Assembly (NCBI GenBank): GCA_037176705.1
Contig: CM073887.1
Span: 26,415,501 to 26,479,500, forward strand
Direction: 5' to 3'
DNA length: 64,000 nt
From: Molossus alvarezi
Taxonomy: Eukaryota; Chordata; Mammalia; Chiroptera; Molossidae
In this document: positions 46,926 to 57,905 of the stretch, one piece after another
Layout of the letters: each line of letters starts with the position of its first letter
How positions within the stretch are numbered: position 1 is the first letter of the stretch
The notes under the pieces: model-generated
What the model was told of the DNA's origin: nothing
The model's input: the letters and a program-made list of their open reading frames with translations, nothing else
Database searches by the model: none
Made by a program: the position numbers and the translations under genes

Positions 46926-48865
46926 GAAGGAAGGAAGGAAGCAACTCAAGCGGGCAGATTAGAATGGAAAGAAATGGAGATATCACCAGAGTTGGTTCGA
47001 AGCCAGCTTAGATGGAAAAATGCTTCTAAAAGATGAGATCTGACTCATGCTTTAAATAAGATCTTACTGACTTGGAGTATAAAATGGAACACAGGTGGTG
47101 AAAGTTAAAAAGAGAGCATGAACTCACAGGAGAGAAGGTTCACTTCCTTGGAGCAAGAATGGAGAGTGAGATTTACGCTAAGAAGAAAACAGACAAGAAA
47201 GAGAATAGGTCTAATGGAAATTGAAAGAGAAGAGATCCAAATCAGAAAAAAAAGTAAATGATAGAAAACATATGAAGGCTATTAAGATATAAAATAAGGA
47301 AGATTGAAGAATCAAGCATCAGCTTCTGAAATTTGAATCAAGCCAAACTTTTGAGGCAGAAAGGAAAGCTGGAGCATCTGGTTTCAAAGGTAGGAAAATT
47401 GGAACAAATGATTATATTAAGAAAAAAAAAAATGGGAAGCAGAATTTTGGTTTGTTTATTTTTGGAAGTTAACTGAAATACTCTTTTGAAACTTGTATTA
47501 AAAGCATCTGATTCCACGTAAGAAACTTTGAAAAGGAGAACGGAAAAGAATTCTGCTTCTGTTTCCCTGGGCCTTCGGTAAGTACTTGGGTTGGTGTGTT
47601 TGGGTGAAAACATGAACTTTTTCTTTTCCTTTTTTTTGTGGGGGGAGGGTGGAAGGGACACCCTCTGATCCTCCCCCACCCCAACCTGCAACCCTAAAGC
47701 TGTGTTTATGACAACACAATCATTTCTACAGTAACTAAAAAACTGTCAGCAAAAGAGGATTATTACTGAAGTTGAGAAATAAGCAACTTAAAAATAAAGA
47801 AAAAAACTCCTTAACCACAGAGAACAGGTTCCCATGCCAATATTCAAAGTGACAACGCCAAAGCAATGCAAATATGGAAAATGTTATGTGCTAGGCAGCC
47901 CCAGCTGACCTTTTAGTGATTGGTTTCCATGCTTCACGGAAAGATGTCTACAGTTTAACCCACTATAGTCAGACTTTAATATATTTTGCTGATTCCTTGG
48001 ATAAAAATTTATCAATGGGTATTGAAACTTCAATGAAAAGCATCTGGGCTCTCCTTGATAAAAATGATGAATTCCTTGTAAAGGTTGGAGGTGGTCCCAG
48101 CTCCACCAGAAAATGAGTAAACTATTTGTTCAATGAATGGTTCCTAGGAGTTCTACGGAAAACCGTGATGTCTTACTATTTTAAGAAAACTATCAGACCA
48201 TTTGCCAGCGTGGTGATGGAAAAGCTACCGCATGTTTTCTGCAGTGAGCAAACTTTCCTTCTCTTTGCAAATTCGATCACAGAGCTCTTCACCCTTCTCT
48301 TTTTTCCATTTGTTGCTACCAATAGGGAAGAGTTTTAATATTATTTACAATAAATTATTTATGTGCTCAATAGGTTATAGATTAAGAAAAAATAATCCCC
48401 TTAGCAGGTATGCTAGCTCATTAAAAAGAAATAAGTAATTGGAAAAGAAATTATTATCTACCTAAATAATTTTCTAACTAAATGAAAGCTACGAATGGCT
48501 CACTTTACGTTTTTCAGTCATGGAAGCATGTTAGACCCTGTGCTTCAGTCTGCCAGAGAGCAGGGGTAGATTGATACCGGACCTACTAATACCATGAAAG
48601 GTAAGTTACTTTCAGTAACAGTAACTCTGCTACTGGAGAATGAAAGTCCTTGAGGAATGTTTTCAAGAATTTTTATGCCATCATTTACATAACTACAAAA
48701 ACATAGGATTTTTCTAATGCTGAATAAATGCAAATACAATGTGAACCACATAATGTTGGAATTTCCCATTCCTCAAATTTTCGTAGTTTGGGGAACTGGA
48801 TTAACATCGTTCAGCCAGTACTGTCCACTGAACTACAGAGAAACTCTTCAGTCAGCTTAAAAAGC
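46926..48865. other. Unique sequence
   Basis: Neighbouring short open frames at 47916-48116 and 48126-48338 (plus strand) contain some ordinary-looking residues but no recognised family. A decayed retrocopy is possible but unsupported. A G-rich patch lies at 47637-47650. Confidence 0.35.
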
Positions 48866-49085
48866 AAGTGGGAATGCAGATTGGTGCAGCCACTATGGAA
48901 ATCAGTGTGGAGTTTCCTCAAAAAATTAAAAATGAAACTGCCATTTGATCCAGTGATCCCACTTCTTAGAATATATCCTAAGAATCCCGAAACACCAACC
49001 AGAAAGAATATATACACCTTTATGTCCATAGCAGCACTATTTACAATAGCTAAGATCTGAAAGCATCTCAAGTGTCCATCAGGAT

Positions 49086-49349
49086 AAAAAAGCTGTAGTA
49101 GCCCTGGCTCAGCAGTTACAGCATCAGCCTGCTGACCAGAGAGGCCGAGGTTCAGTTCTCACTAACGGCGAGTACCCTGGTTGCAGTTTGTCTCCGGCCC
49201 CATTTGGGGTCATGTGGGTGGCAACCACTCGATGTGTCTCTCTCACATTGATGTTTCTCTCTCTCTTTTCCTCCTTCCCTCCCTCCTGCTCTATCTGAAG
49301 ATAAATGCAAAAATGTCCTCAGGTGAGGATAAAAAAAAAAGCTGTGGTA
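49086..49349 (+). mobile_element. Ves SINE in L1, with shortened head
   Basis: The body is about 49101-49334. The duplication AAAAAAGCTGTAGTA (before) and AAAAAAGCTGTGGTA (after) is L1 sequence. The head reads 'gccctggctcagcagtt', lacking the usual 'ccagtttgg'. Confidence 0.88.
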
Positions 49350-49538
49350 CATTTACAAAATGGAATACTAAACAGCTGTAAGAAAGAAGGATCTATCACC
49401 CTTTGAGATAGCATGGAGGGACATGGAGAATATTATGCTAAGTGAAATAAGCCAGTCAAAGAAAAACAAGTATCACATGATCTCACTTATATGTAGAATT
49501 TATTGAACAAAATAAACCGATGAATAAAATAGGAACTA

Positions 49539-49762
49539 GTCCTGGCCAGTTTGGCTCAGCTGTTAGAGTTTAGGCCGGTGGACCAAAGAGTCACGGGTTA
49601 AATTCTGGTTAAGGGCATGTACCTCAGTTGCGGGTCATATGGGAGGCAGCCAATTGATGAGTATCTGTTACATTGATTTTTTTTCTCTCTCTCTCTCTCT
49701 CTCTATCTCTCCCTCCCTCTCTGTCTGAAAATAAATGGAAAAATATCCTTAGGTGAAGATTA
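49539..49762 (+). mobile_element. Ves SINE in L1
   Basis: Starts TCCTGGCCAGTTTGGCTCAG and ends 'ataaatggaaaaatatccttaggtgaagatt'. Part of the middle is missing (the 'ggtttgatccc' region is short). A GATA-type microsatellite has grown from its tail. Confidence 0.88.
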
Positions 49763-49771
49763 TAAATGTAT

Positions 49772-49926
49772 ATAGATAGATATAGATGATATAGATATAG
49801 ATTAGATAGAGATATAGATTAGAGATATAGATAGATGATGAGATAGATAGAGATAGAGATAGAGATAGAGATAGAGATAGAGATAGAGATAGAGATAGAG
49901 ATAGAGATAGAGATAGAGATAGAGAA
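49772..49926. repeat. GATA-derived tract ending in (AGAGAT)n
   Basis: Irregular ATAGAT/GATA units at 49772-49845 pass into about 12 perfect AGAGAT hexamers at 49849-49925. It lies at the 3' tail of a Ves SINE, a common birthplace of microsatellites. Confidence 0.95.
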
Positions 49927-50229
49927 CCAGAGGCATGAAAACATGGATTAGACTAACAAATCTCAGAGGGGAAGGAATAGAGGGGGCACAGACAATAGGG
50001 TGGTGAAGGCCTGGGGGGAATGGGAGTGGGGAGGAGGGTGTCAATCAGGGGGACTAAGGGGGGAACATCTGTAATACTCTCAACAATAAAGATTTCTTTT
50101 TATTAAAAAAGAAAAAAAATGTCAAACAGTCCAAAAATAAAAAGAGAGCGAGAAAGTTAAGAGGCTTCATTGAATGGTTCCTTCAAAAGTAGCTGCAAAA
50201 AAAGGTGTTGTGGTTTTTTTAAGAATGTG

Positions 50230-50395
50230 GAATTGAAGTCAGAAGATTTAGAATCTATTCTCACCTAAGCTGTTTTTGCCAGCCAGGTGACCTGGATTCA
50301 GTCAATCAGTACTGTTTCTTCATCAGTAAATCGAAGACATACCAATGCCACTTCTCTCACAGGATTGTGAGAATCAAATCAAAAAGTCTAGATTT
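50230..50395 (+). repeat. MIR SINE remnant
   Basis: 'gaagtcagaagatttagaatctattctcacctaag ... ccaggtgacctggattcagtcaatcagtactgtttcttcatcagtaaatcg ... cacaggattgtgagaatcaaat' follows MIR in plus orientation. Confidence 0.75.
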
Positions 50396-50404
50396 AGACA
50401 TACC

Positions 50405-50405
<1 letters not shown>

Positions 50406-50482
<77 letters not shown>
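50406..50482. repeat. (GT)n(AT)n compound microsatellite
   Basis: About 14 GT units followed by about 20 AT units. Such alternating purine-pyrimidine DNA is prone to Z-form and cruciform structure. Confidence 0.97.
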
Positions 50483-50483
<1 letters not shown>

Positions 50484-50839
50484 TCCCTGCATCGAAAGGA
50501 TTTGTGTGTATATGGGTGGGGAAAATAAATGTAGAAATTGGGACAAAATGAGAGTAGCAATGTGAGAAAAAGTCAGATCAGCATGTGGAAATGCATGGCA
50601 AAAATATGCAAAACAATGGCCAGAGGGGGTTTCATGGTTGGTGGAAAGAGGGTAAAATTCCGAGACACCAAAGCCAAGAGAGAGAAACCAGAGAAACTGT
50701 TGGCCTCGTGGCATCTATAAAAACAAATCAGTTACTGGGGCAAAACCAATTTTTTGTGATACTGAAATATCACAGAAATTTCTCTAATGGGACCTCAAAA
50801 AAGTGTGCACTATATAAATAAAAATCACCAACGTCCTTC
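50483..50839. other. Unique sequence, nothing recognised
   Basis: Two overlapping short frames (50538-50821) lack any family signal. Confidence 0.4.
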
Positions 50840-51190
50840 CAACTATTTCTTTGGGTCGATGAAATGATGAATTTCACAGGACCGTTTTTGTCATAAACCT
50901 TGGCATAGGCCAACATGTGGCTTATGATATCAAACCACGGTTTAACTTTTTGTTATATCAAAAAAAGTGTGGTAAAGGTACACAACTCTTAACTGGTGGG
51001 TGTGAGCACATTGTAAAAGCACCGAGAGCAGTAGTTCTCAGGATTCCTTTACATTATTTGATGGCTGCACAACAGCTGGTACAGGAGCAGCTTGATGCTG
51101 GCCACATTGTCCCACGTGATTTTTTCTGCATGGGTCACAATTATTGAAAACTATTGTGGACCCAAAGGGCTATTGTGTGCCTGGATTATG
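50840..51190 (+). pseudogene. Class II endogenous retrovirus pol fragment
   Basis: The plus-strand frame 50917-51147 contains, near residues 52-70, a block around 'QQLVQEQLDAGHI', which is the conserved start of reverse transcriptase in class II (betaretrovirus/ERVK/IAP-like) elements. A frameshift at about 51120 moves the following residues to another frame, and the sequence stops near 51190 before any catalytic motif. It is a short, inactive remnant. No LTR or other retroviral region is visible nearby. Confidence 0.6.
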
Positions 51191-51195
51191 TATAC

Positions 51196-51290
51196 AAGGT
51201 TGGCAAAAGTAGGTTTACAGTTGTGAGTATGTGAAACAGAGTTTATTCTTGTATTATTATTTATTAATTATTGTATTACTTTCCATATGA
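51196..51290. repeat. Mariner-type MITE, one terminus
   Basis: 'aggttggcaaaagtaggtttacagttgtgagtatgtgaaacagagtttattcttg' is one end of a mariner-type element with a long terminal inverted repeat. The opposite end, which should mirror it, breaks off after 'ccatatgaacaa' into AATATATA sequence. Confidence 0.6.
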
Positions 51291-51359
51291 ACAAATATAT
51301 AAAAATATCAATAAATATATAAATATATCAATAAATATATTAATATTTATCATATTGAG

Positions 51360-51580
51360 AAAATGTTAAAACACAAGGATATATCAGAGTGACGATGTCT
51401 TCATATGTCACGTGGCCCCTGGAAAACTTCATGATAAACTCACGAGAGAATGAAAATGAAAAAGACACATAATACCGTGGTATTACAAAAACGGTTTGAC
51501 ATTACAGGCCACCTGAAAGTGTCCTTAGGAACTCCAAAGAGTTTCAGATCATACACTGAAAACAGCTCATCTGGAGAAAT
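51360..51580. repeat. Possible hAT-type remnant
   Basis: The right part 'cacctgaaagtgtccttaggaactccaaagagtttcagatcatacactgaaaacagct' resembles the right end of mammal-wide hAT MITEs, but the match is loose and the left end is not defined. Confidence 0.3.
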
Positions 51581-52416
51581 TAAAGATTCATGAAATCTGA
51601 TTTAAGCAAGGCTTCATGAATGTTATTTCTTGAAATCAAGCCTCTAATGAACATGAGGCAATGAAAATAATGAGATCCTACTCTAAATATTTTTAGAAGG
51701 TAGGCATTCTATGTTTCTGATTGTGAGGGATTCCATTTGCCTAGATGATCAATTGAGACACATTTTCTTATTAAAATTAAAAAACCTAACCAAAAGTAAA
51801 ACATTACTTAGCCTCCATTTGTAGACAAACTAAGAAATGTTCTCATAAAATGTAGTTGGGAAATCATGGCCAAATGCTCTCCAACAGACAAAATCATACA
51901 CAAACACCTTTAGCAGTCATTACCAGTCACTCATCATAGCCATAAAAACACATTTTACTACAACATTCAGAGAATATCTCATTTTAAGAGCATCTTTCTG
52001 ATAAGCCCTAGATACACAAATATAGCCCCATGCAATTGAATGAATGAAATTGATATATAGAACTATTAGATATATGCCAAGTAAATGTTGGAAGACATCT
52101 CTTGAAAATTAAAATTTTGGTCTTAGAATAGTTGAACTTAATCTATTTTTTACATATTAAATTATCTTTGAGGCACTCTTAATTCATAGTGATATAATGA
52201 AATGATCAGTGAACTAAAGAAAACCTCTTAATTCTGTGGAGTGGAATAAAGGTAGAGCTAGAGGTATATACATAACTTATTCATAAATGATATTGTGTCT
52301 TCATAACATAAGCCTAAAACAGTTCCGAGTCAGAATACCTTTAAATGACACTTTTTCTTATTTATAAATCAACTTCACTAGGTAAAGGACTATTTCTTTA
52401 AAAAGAAAAAATAAAT
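51581..52416. other. Unique AT-rich sequence
   Basis: No gene or repeat is recognised. Confidence 0.4.
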
Positions 52417-52665
52417 GCCCTGGACAGTGTGGTTCAGTGGTTAAAGTGTTGGCCCAAGCATCAAAGGGTCTCGGGTTCAATTCCTGGTCAAAGGCATTTA
52501 CCTCGGTTGCAGATTTGATCCTCAGCCCCAGCAGGGGCATATGGGAGGCAGCCAATTGATGTCTCTCTCTCACATTGATATTTCTCTCTCTATCCCCTTC
52601 CACTCTCTCTAAAAAAAAAAAAAAAAATCAATGGAAAAAATATCCTTGAGTCAGGATTAACAACA
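52417..52665 (+). mobile_element. Ves SINE
   Basis: Starts GCCCTGGACAGTGTGGTTCAG, with 'gggttcaattcctggtc' and 'cctcggttgcagatttgatcc', and ends 'aatggaaaaaatatccttgagtcaggatt' plus an A-rich tail. An A run of 17 interrupts the CT-rich region. Confidence 0.9.
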
Positions 52666-53080
52666 ACAAAAAAGTGAAATACTTGCATATTCCAACTGGC
52701 ATCTGGGTTTCCTTGATTTCACTATGCTACAGAGCATCCTCATGATCCGTTTTAATGTTCAATTTTTCTACTTAAATGTATTATCCCTGGCTTTTCCAGG
52801 CAATAAGAAGTTTATAATAAGATTGAATTTGAATTCTGAGTAGCATCTTTCAATTACCTATAGCTCTCAAAGCCAGCAGGCTCATGAGATCAGTCATTAG
52901 GAAAATGAGTTCTATATCTGCCATATATGAGACACATCATGTTGGTTTAAATCTAAGAGCAGATCACTGGGGAAAGCAAAGGGAAGACTACTTGTTCCAA
53001 GCTCCAGAGACAGTTCTGAGCAATCTTCACATAACAATAGATCAACATTGGGATCCAGCTCACCTTTGTAGGACTCTTAA
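52666..53080. other. Unique sequence, nothing recognised
   Basis: A 76-codon frame (52884-53114) without any family signal. No repeat is recognised. Confidence 0.4.
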
Positions 53081-53216
53081 TTTTTTTCCCCTAGCTTTAT
53101 TAAAATGTAATTGACATATAATATTGTATAAGTATACAACATGACAATTTGATATACATATGTATTGTGAAATAATTACCAAAATAAGGTTAGTTAACAC
53201 ATCTACCACCTCATAG

Positions 53217-53266
<50 letters not shown>

Positions 53267-53635
53267 GAGAACTTTTAAGGTCTACTCTCTTAGCAATTTT
53301 CAAGTTATACAAGTATTGTTAACTGTGGTCACCATTCTGTACAGCACAACCCCAGAACTTACTCATCTTATATTTAGAAGTTTATACCCTTTGACCACCT
53401 TCAACCATATCCTCTAACACCTGCCCTTGGTAACCATCAGTCTAGTCTGTTTCTGAGTTTGGCTTTTTTGGATTCCACATATAAGGGAAATCACAAAGTT
53501 TTTGTCTTTCTCTGTCTAACTTATTTCACTTAGCATAATGCCCTCAAGTTTCATCCATGTTGCACAAATGGGATAATTCCCATTTTTTATGACTGAATAA
53601 TATTTTCTTGTTTATATATCTCACATTCATAGTTG
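53081..53635 (-). mobile_element. L1 3' end (L1M type), antisense
   Basis: Read on the minus strand it runs from 'aatattattcagtcataaaaaatggg', through 'acatggatgaaacttgagggcattatgctaagtg', 'aacaatacttgtataacttgaaaattgctaagagagtag', to 'tgtcaattacattttaataaagct'. The (TG)n at 53221-53265 sits in its 3'UTR. Confidence 0.88.
53221..53265. repeat. (TG)n microsatellite
   Basis: About 22 pure TG units located in the A-rich spot of the L1 3'UTR, where old L1 copies often carry an expanded CA/TG tract. Confidence 0.97.
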
Positions 53636-54460
53636 AATGGAGCCTCAGGTTTTGCTCTGGAATCAGATGGGCCACAGGCTGTGTCCCAAAGTTGGGCAGA
53701 GCTGCAGGCTGGGCTTCATGATCAGTAGGCTATAGGATGTGCTCCTTGGTTGCTGAGTGTCTGTGGCCACACTTTCCAGAGGACAGGACTGGACATCATG
53801 TTCAGCAGTTGGAAGTGGCTTTGAACTTGCTTCTCTGCCTGGACAAGGCTGAAGAATGAGTTCCATGGCAAGTATGGCCCCTTGGCTGAGGCCAAATCAG
53901 TCAGTACTGCCAGCTGAGCTCTCCAACCAGGTGGGGCCACCAGCTCGGCTCCACCAGATGGCCTGAGCTGCTTGCTGGCTGGGGCCTCTGCTGAGGCACC
54001 ACTGTAAGCAGGAATGTGGTCCGCCAAGATCTGAGCGAGAGTTGCTGTAAGCTCCCACCCCCTGCTCCTCCATCTCTATCTGATCCCCAGTGCCCAAGCC
54101 CCGCAGATTTCCACAGTGATCCCCTTGAGGCAGATTCAAATGGGCTTCCCAGGAAGTATCCCCTAGTGCTGAAGAAGCTGGATGTCCACCTTGGGCTCTT
54201 TTCCTACTGGAGAAACTGCAGGCCCCGGGCAGACTCCTCCCTGCAGTGCTGCATCGGCCTTCGGAGAGACGATGCAAAGTGAAATTGCTCCTTTTACCCT
54301 CCTCCTGATGAGGTCGTTGTTAGTCTCTGCTCCAAGGCACTTCAGCTTTACCCCCCAGTTCTGGGATTTTCACAATGGTGTCTTGTGTGTGGATGGTTGC
54401 TACTTGGTCTTCTTGTGAGGGAACTGAAATTGGAAATGACCTATGTTGCCATCTTAATGA
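53636..54460 (-). mobile_element. L1 5'UTR, antisense, joined to L1 3' end
   Basis: On the minus strand it starts near 54460 with 'aagatggcaacataggtcatttccaatttcagttccctcacaagaagacc', the opening of mammalian L1M-type 5'UTRs, and continues as GC-rich 5'UTR to 53640. It lies next to the L1 3' end in the same orientation with ORF1 and nearly all of ORF2 absent. Frames inside it (53722-54418) are 5'UTR noise. Confidence 0.65.
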
Positions 54461-56397
54461 CATTACCGGGTTTATTTTTACAGTGGGGTTTCTGATACTG
54501 CATGCATGAGTGGTGTGACTAGCATCACATATTTTGTTGCCTAGCAACAGCAGTCCCTCTCAAGCACCCATTCTCCTGACTCTGAAGACTCTCTTATCAA
54601 TCATTAAATTAGTTAAGTACAAGAGTTAGTTTAGTTCTAAATAACACTCATATAAAATAAATATTCATTGATTGTAGAAAGTAAAAAAAAATAGAAAAGT
54701 ATAAAAATGTAATAAAAACTAAGAGTTAGTCTTTAACATTTTGCTATTTATCCTTCTAGACTATAATAGACATATTTATAAAAGAAATCTAACATAGAAA
54801 CTAGAATAAGATAGTAACAGGTATATATTCATATAGAATTAGCACCATGCTATATCTAGAGTTGTATGCTCATTTTTAATTACAATTATATAATAAAACA
54901 TTTTCTGTCAATAAACATTCTTTAGAAACCATTTTTAACTGGATACATCATCATCATTTTACATTTTATTTATTAGCCTTTTGGGTTCTTTGAGAATGCG
55001 TTAAGAACTGTAAATCACTTACAAGAATATAAATATGTTGTCATGGTTACCAATGGGACAGTCCCAGGAAGATTATAGTGCAACTTGAATACATTATCCT
55101 TTGCTCGGAAAAGATGGCCACATTTGACATTAATGTATGAGCAAATTACCTTAATGGAGAGAATAATTTACTTGAAAATAAATGCCTCAACACCTAAACA
55201 AGACCATTGTTTTTCTATAAGCCTGCCATAGAATAACAGAACTACTATAGAATAACTACTCACTTCTTCTACTCAGTGTTAGTTCCTAATGAATTTTTCT
55301 AAGTGGTTTGTGCTGTCTAAGTTTATCAGTCTAATAAGAATCCATGCTTCAACTTTCTCGCTGCTTTAGGCAGAAATTCCTGTGAGCATGTCAAATGCGT
55401 GAGTGAATGGACAAATTGGCACCGTGCGAGGGCACACACAAAAGTGAGATGATGGCTGACCAGTTTCCCTAATTACTGGAGTTTTAATGAGACACTAAAG
55501 CCCTTGCCAAGGATTTCCTAAGTTTTATTAGAAGTCAATACTTTCTATTTGCAAAATAAGAGCAGCCCAAACAGAATCACAAAAGGGCAGTGTTGTATTC
55601 AGTTCACCATTGACAGTGCCTGCTGGTGGCAAAGGAAGCAACAATGTACATCATTGCTGGACAGGCAAACAAAGCAAAGCCCAACTAAACAGAAAATTGT
55701 AAAACAGGGAAGTGACCTCACATGGTAAGCATGACAAGATGGTGAGGCCAATGTCTGGATCTTACCTCTCCTTTAAAATTGTAGCCCTAAGTCTACTCAT
55801 CTGGGCATCTGAACCCACAAAAAAGAACTGAATCATGTTAATTCTTTTCTAATTCTGCCCCTGCACACCTTTCCAACCAGCAAAGATCTGAAGAACATGC
55901 TCTTTTCTCACCTAAACTACTTGCGTTTCACCTAAACCAGCTGACATCCTTTGTTCATTCCACTCACTTTACTAGTATTAGCTACTTGCTATTATTAGCT
56001 ATTTAAATGCCCACATGTTATCTCTAAACCCTAATTCCTATGATTTTTTTTTTAGGTTGATCTATATAGCTTCACAATAGTTTTCAAATTTTTCTGAAAT
56101 CTTCAATTATTTTTCCGAAACAATAAAATAAAAACAAAGAACAGAATCATTATATGAATCATAACATGAATTGTAAACCCCAAACACTATCACTTTATTA
56201 AAGTTATCTCCTATTCTGTACTCACACTATACTAATATCAGTGACAAGGTGAAGTATTAGTTAGAATTACTGTCATGTGACTTATGCTTTGACACAAATA
56301 TTAAAGTCCCTCCACTGCTACGTAATCCCCAGGTTTAAAATACTGGAGTTGAAGTAGGTAATCTCTACCGCCCCCTCCACCTCTCTTGTTCTGTGTA
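54461..56397. other. Unique sequence, nothing recognised
   Basis: AT-rich at 54600-54950. No repeat or coding exon is recognised. Confidence 0.45.
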
Positions 56398-56403
56398 TAA
56401 ACC

Positions 56404-56632
56404 TATTTTCTTTTTAAACTTTTTTATGTATTGATTTTGGAGAGAGAGAGAGAGAAGTGGGGGGGGGGGGCCAGAGAGAGACAAACAGACATCAATTTGT
56501 TGTCCCACTTATTTTTGCATTCATCAGTTGCTTCTTGTGTCCTAACCAGAAATCAAACCCACAACCTTGGGGTATAGGGAGGATACTCTAACCAAATGAG
56601 TTACCCGGTCAGGGCTTTACAAATGTATTTTC
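56404..56632 (-). mobile_element. Ves SINE, older copy, antisense
   Basis: The body is about 56412-56617: 'gattttggagagagagagagagaag ... gacatcaatttgttgtcccac ... accagaaatcaaacccacaacc ... gagttacccggtcaggg'. A worn duplication (TATTTTCT at 56404 and 56625) is possible. It includes a run of about 13 G (56459-56471). Confidence 0.8.
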
Positions 56633-56814
56633 TCAACAGGAAATTACCATGATATTATTGTAAACTTTGAGTTTATTACTAATAAGCAAACTATTCCAGA
56701 AAGATTCGCTGACCAAATTAAGATGCTCAAATCACAACTTATTGAATCAATTTCAAACACACAGTGAAAACCAAGGAGGAAGAGATGGGGTAAGTTAAAA
56801 CACTTAGGACAAGA

Positions 56815-56938
56815 TGTTAACTAGACATTTGTGGTGATCACTTTGTAAAATATACAAATATCAAATCATTATGTTGCAAACCTAGGACTAATATAATGTT
56901 ATATGTCGATTATACCTCAAACACACACACACTTAGGA
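56815..56938 (+). repeat. Old L1 (L1M type) 3' terminus
   Basis: 'gttaactagacatttgtggtgatcactttgtaaaatatacaaatatcaaatcattatgttgc' and 'actaatataatgttatatgtcgattatacctcaa' followed by a short CA tract is the 3' end of an L1MA/L1MB element. Confidence 0.8.
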
Positions 56939-57579
56939 CAAAGTGCAAGTACAGTAGAAGGACCACACTACCTGAGTTCTTTGTTAGGCAGTGTGTATGT
57001 ATACTTTTCTCTCTCTTTCCCACTTCTCCCCACAATACCCCTTCCCCAGACTCCCAGTTCCCCCACCCCCGCCTGCAACCAGTGTGGTTATAAACACCAG
57101 TGTTGAGATTAAATGAGAGAGTTTAGCTGATGAAAGATGTCTGAAATAAACACACTCTTTTTCCATCAGAAACACACATAAATATGTACACTTGCCATAG
57201 CTCTAATTCACCAATAACTAATTTAGCAACATAATTTTGGTCTGTTCGTTTCAGGAAAAGATACATGGAATCAGAACTGGTGCCATCACTGGGTGCCCAA
57301 GTCATAAATATTCCATGGTTTTATTGGTCCTTCCCCCTTTTTTTATATTTATATCCAATACATATATACTGTCTTTTCTACTTCTTTTAGTGTCATCTAT
57401 GTCTAGCATGCCTCAGAAACTTCCTCCCTTATTATCAACGAGTTTCATATCATCATCTTTAAATATTTGTTTCTATTTTCTACAGCAAACTTGAATATTC
57501 TTAAATACTATACAAACATTTATTAAACATATGTTTTCAAAGTTGTAATAACTAGTAATTATTCCATGCTGATCATGTC
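56939..57579. other. Unique sequence, nothing recognised
   Basis: Short frames on both strands, none with a recognised family. C-rich patch at 57056-57072. Confidence 0.4.
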
Positions 57580-57905
57580 AGCTCTTTAGTAGGTAGGGTA
57601 TCAGCTACTGTGACAGAAAGCCTCTGTTGCCTGACAGCCACTTTCTTCCACAGAATCAGGACCAGTTTGAATACAGGCTCTCCATCACCTTGTGCATATG
57701 GAGCTGGGCTCTGCCTCAGGCAACATCAAGACCAGTCACAGCTCATTGAGACAAGCCCATTCACCTTGCCAGGGACTGTCATTTGACACAGTCCTGGCCA
57801 ATGAGATCGGAGGCGATGTGCTGTGGATTCTGGGAAAGATTGTCCTCACAGACAATAGGATCTTAGTAAGAACCACTCCTTTCTCTGGACATTTTTCATC
57901 TTCAT
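57580..57905. repeat. Possible ancient repeat, family not named
   Basis: 'agtcctggccaatgagatcggaggcgatgtgctgtggattctgggaaagat' resembles a mammal-wide interspersed repeat that I cannot name with confidence. A 74-codon frame (57692-57916) lies in it. Confidence 0.3.

Larger units (their letters stand above)
48866..50115 (+). mobile_element. 5'-truncated L1 3' end with two nested SINEs
   Basis: L1 sequence starts at 'gtgggaatgcagattggtgcagccactatgg' and resumes after each SINE: 'gctgtggtacatttacaaaatggaatac' (49341 on), 'atgctaagtgaaataagccag' (49435), then after 49926 the 3'UTR with its G-rich stretch and 'ggaacatctgtaatactctcaacaataaag'. It closely parallels the copy at 42.3-42.9 kb. The frame 48728-49060 is decayed ORF2 C-terminus. 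Confidence 0.85.

Noticed and set aside
47916..48338. Two consecutive plus-strand ORFs as a decayed retrocopy
   Set aside because: No poly(A), duplication or recognised parent protein. It remains possible but unsupported.
49847..49925. CRISPR-like regular repeats
   Set aside because: It is a pure hexamer microsatellite in a mammalian genome, with no spacers.
53722..54418. Several ORFs of 75-126 codons on both strands
   Set aside because: They lie in GC-rich sequence identified as L1 5'UTR. GC richness alone lengthens chance frames.
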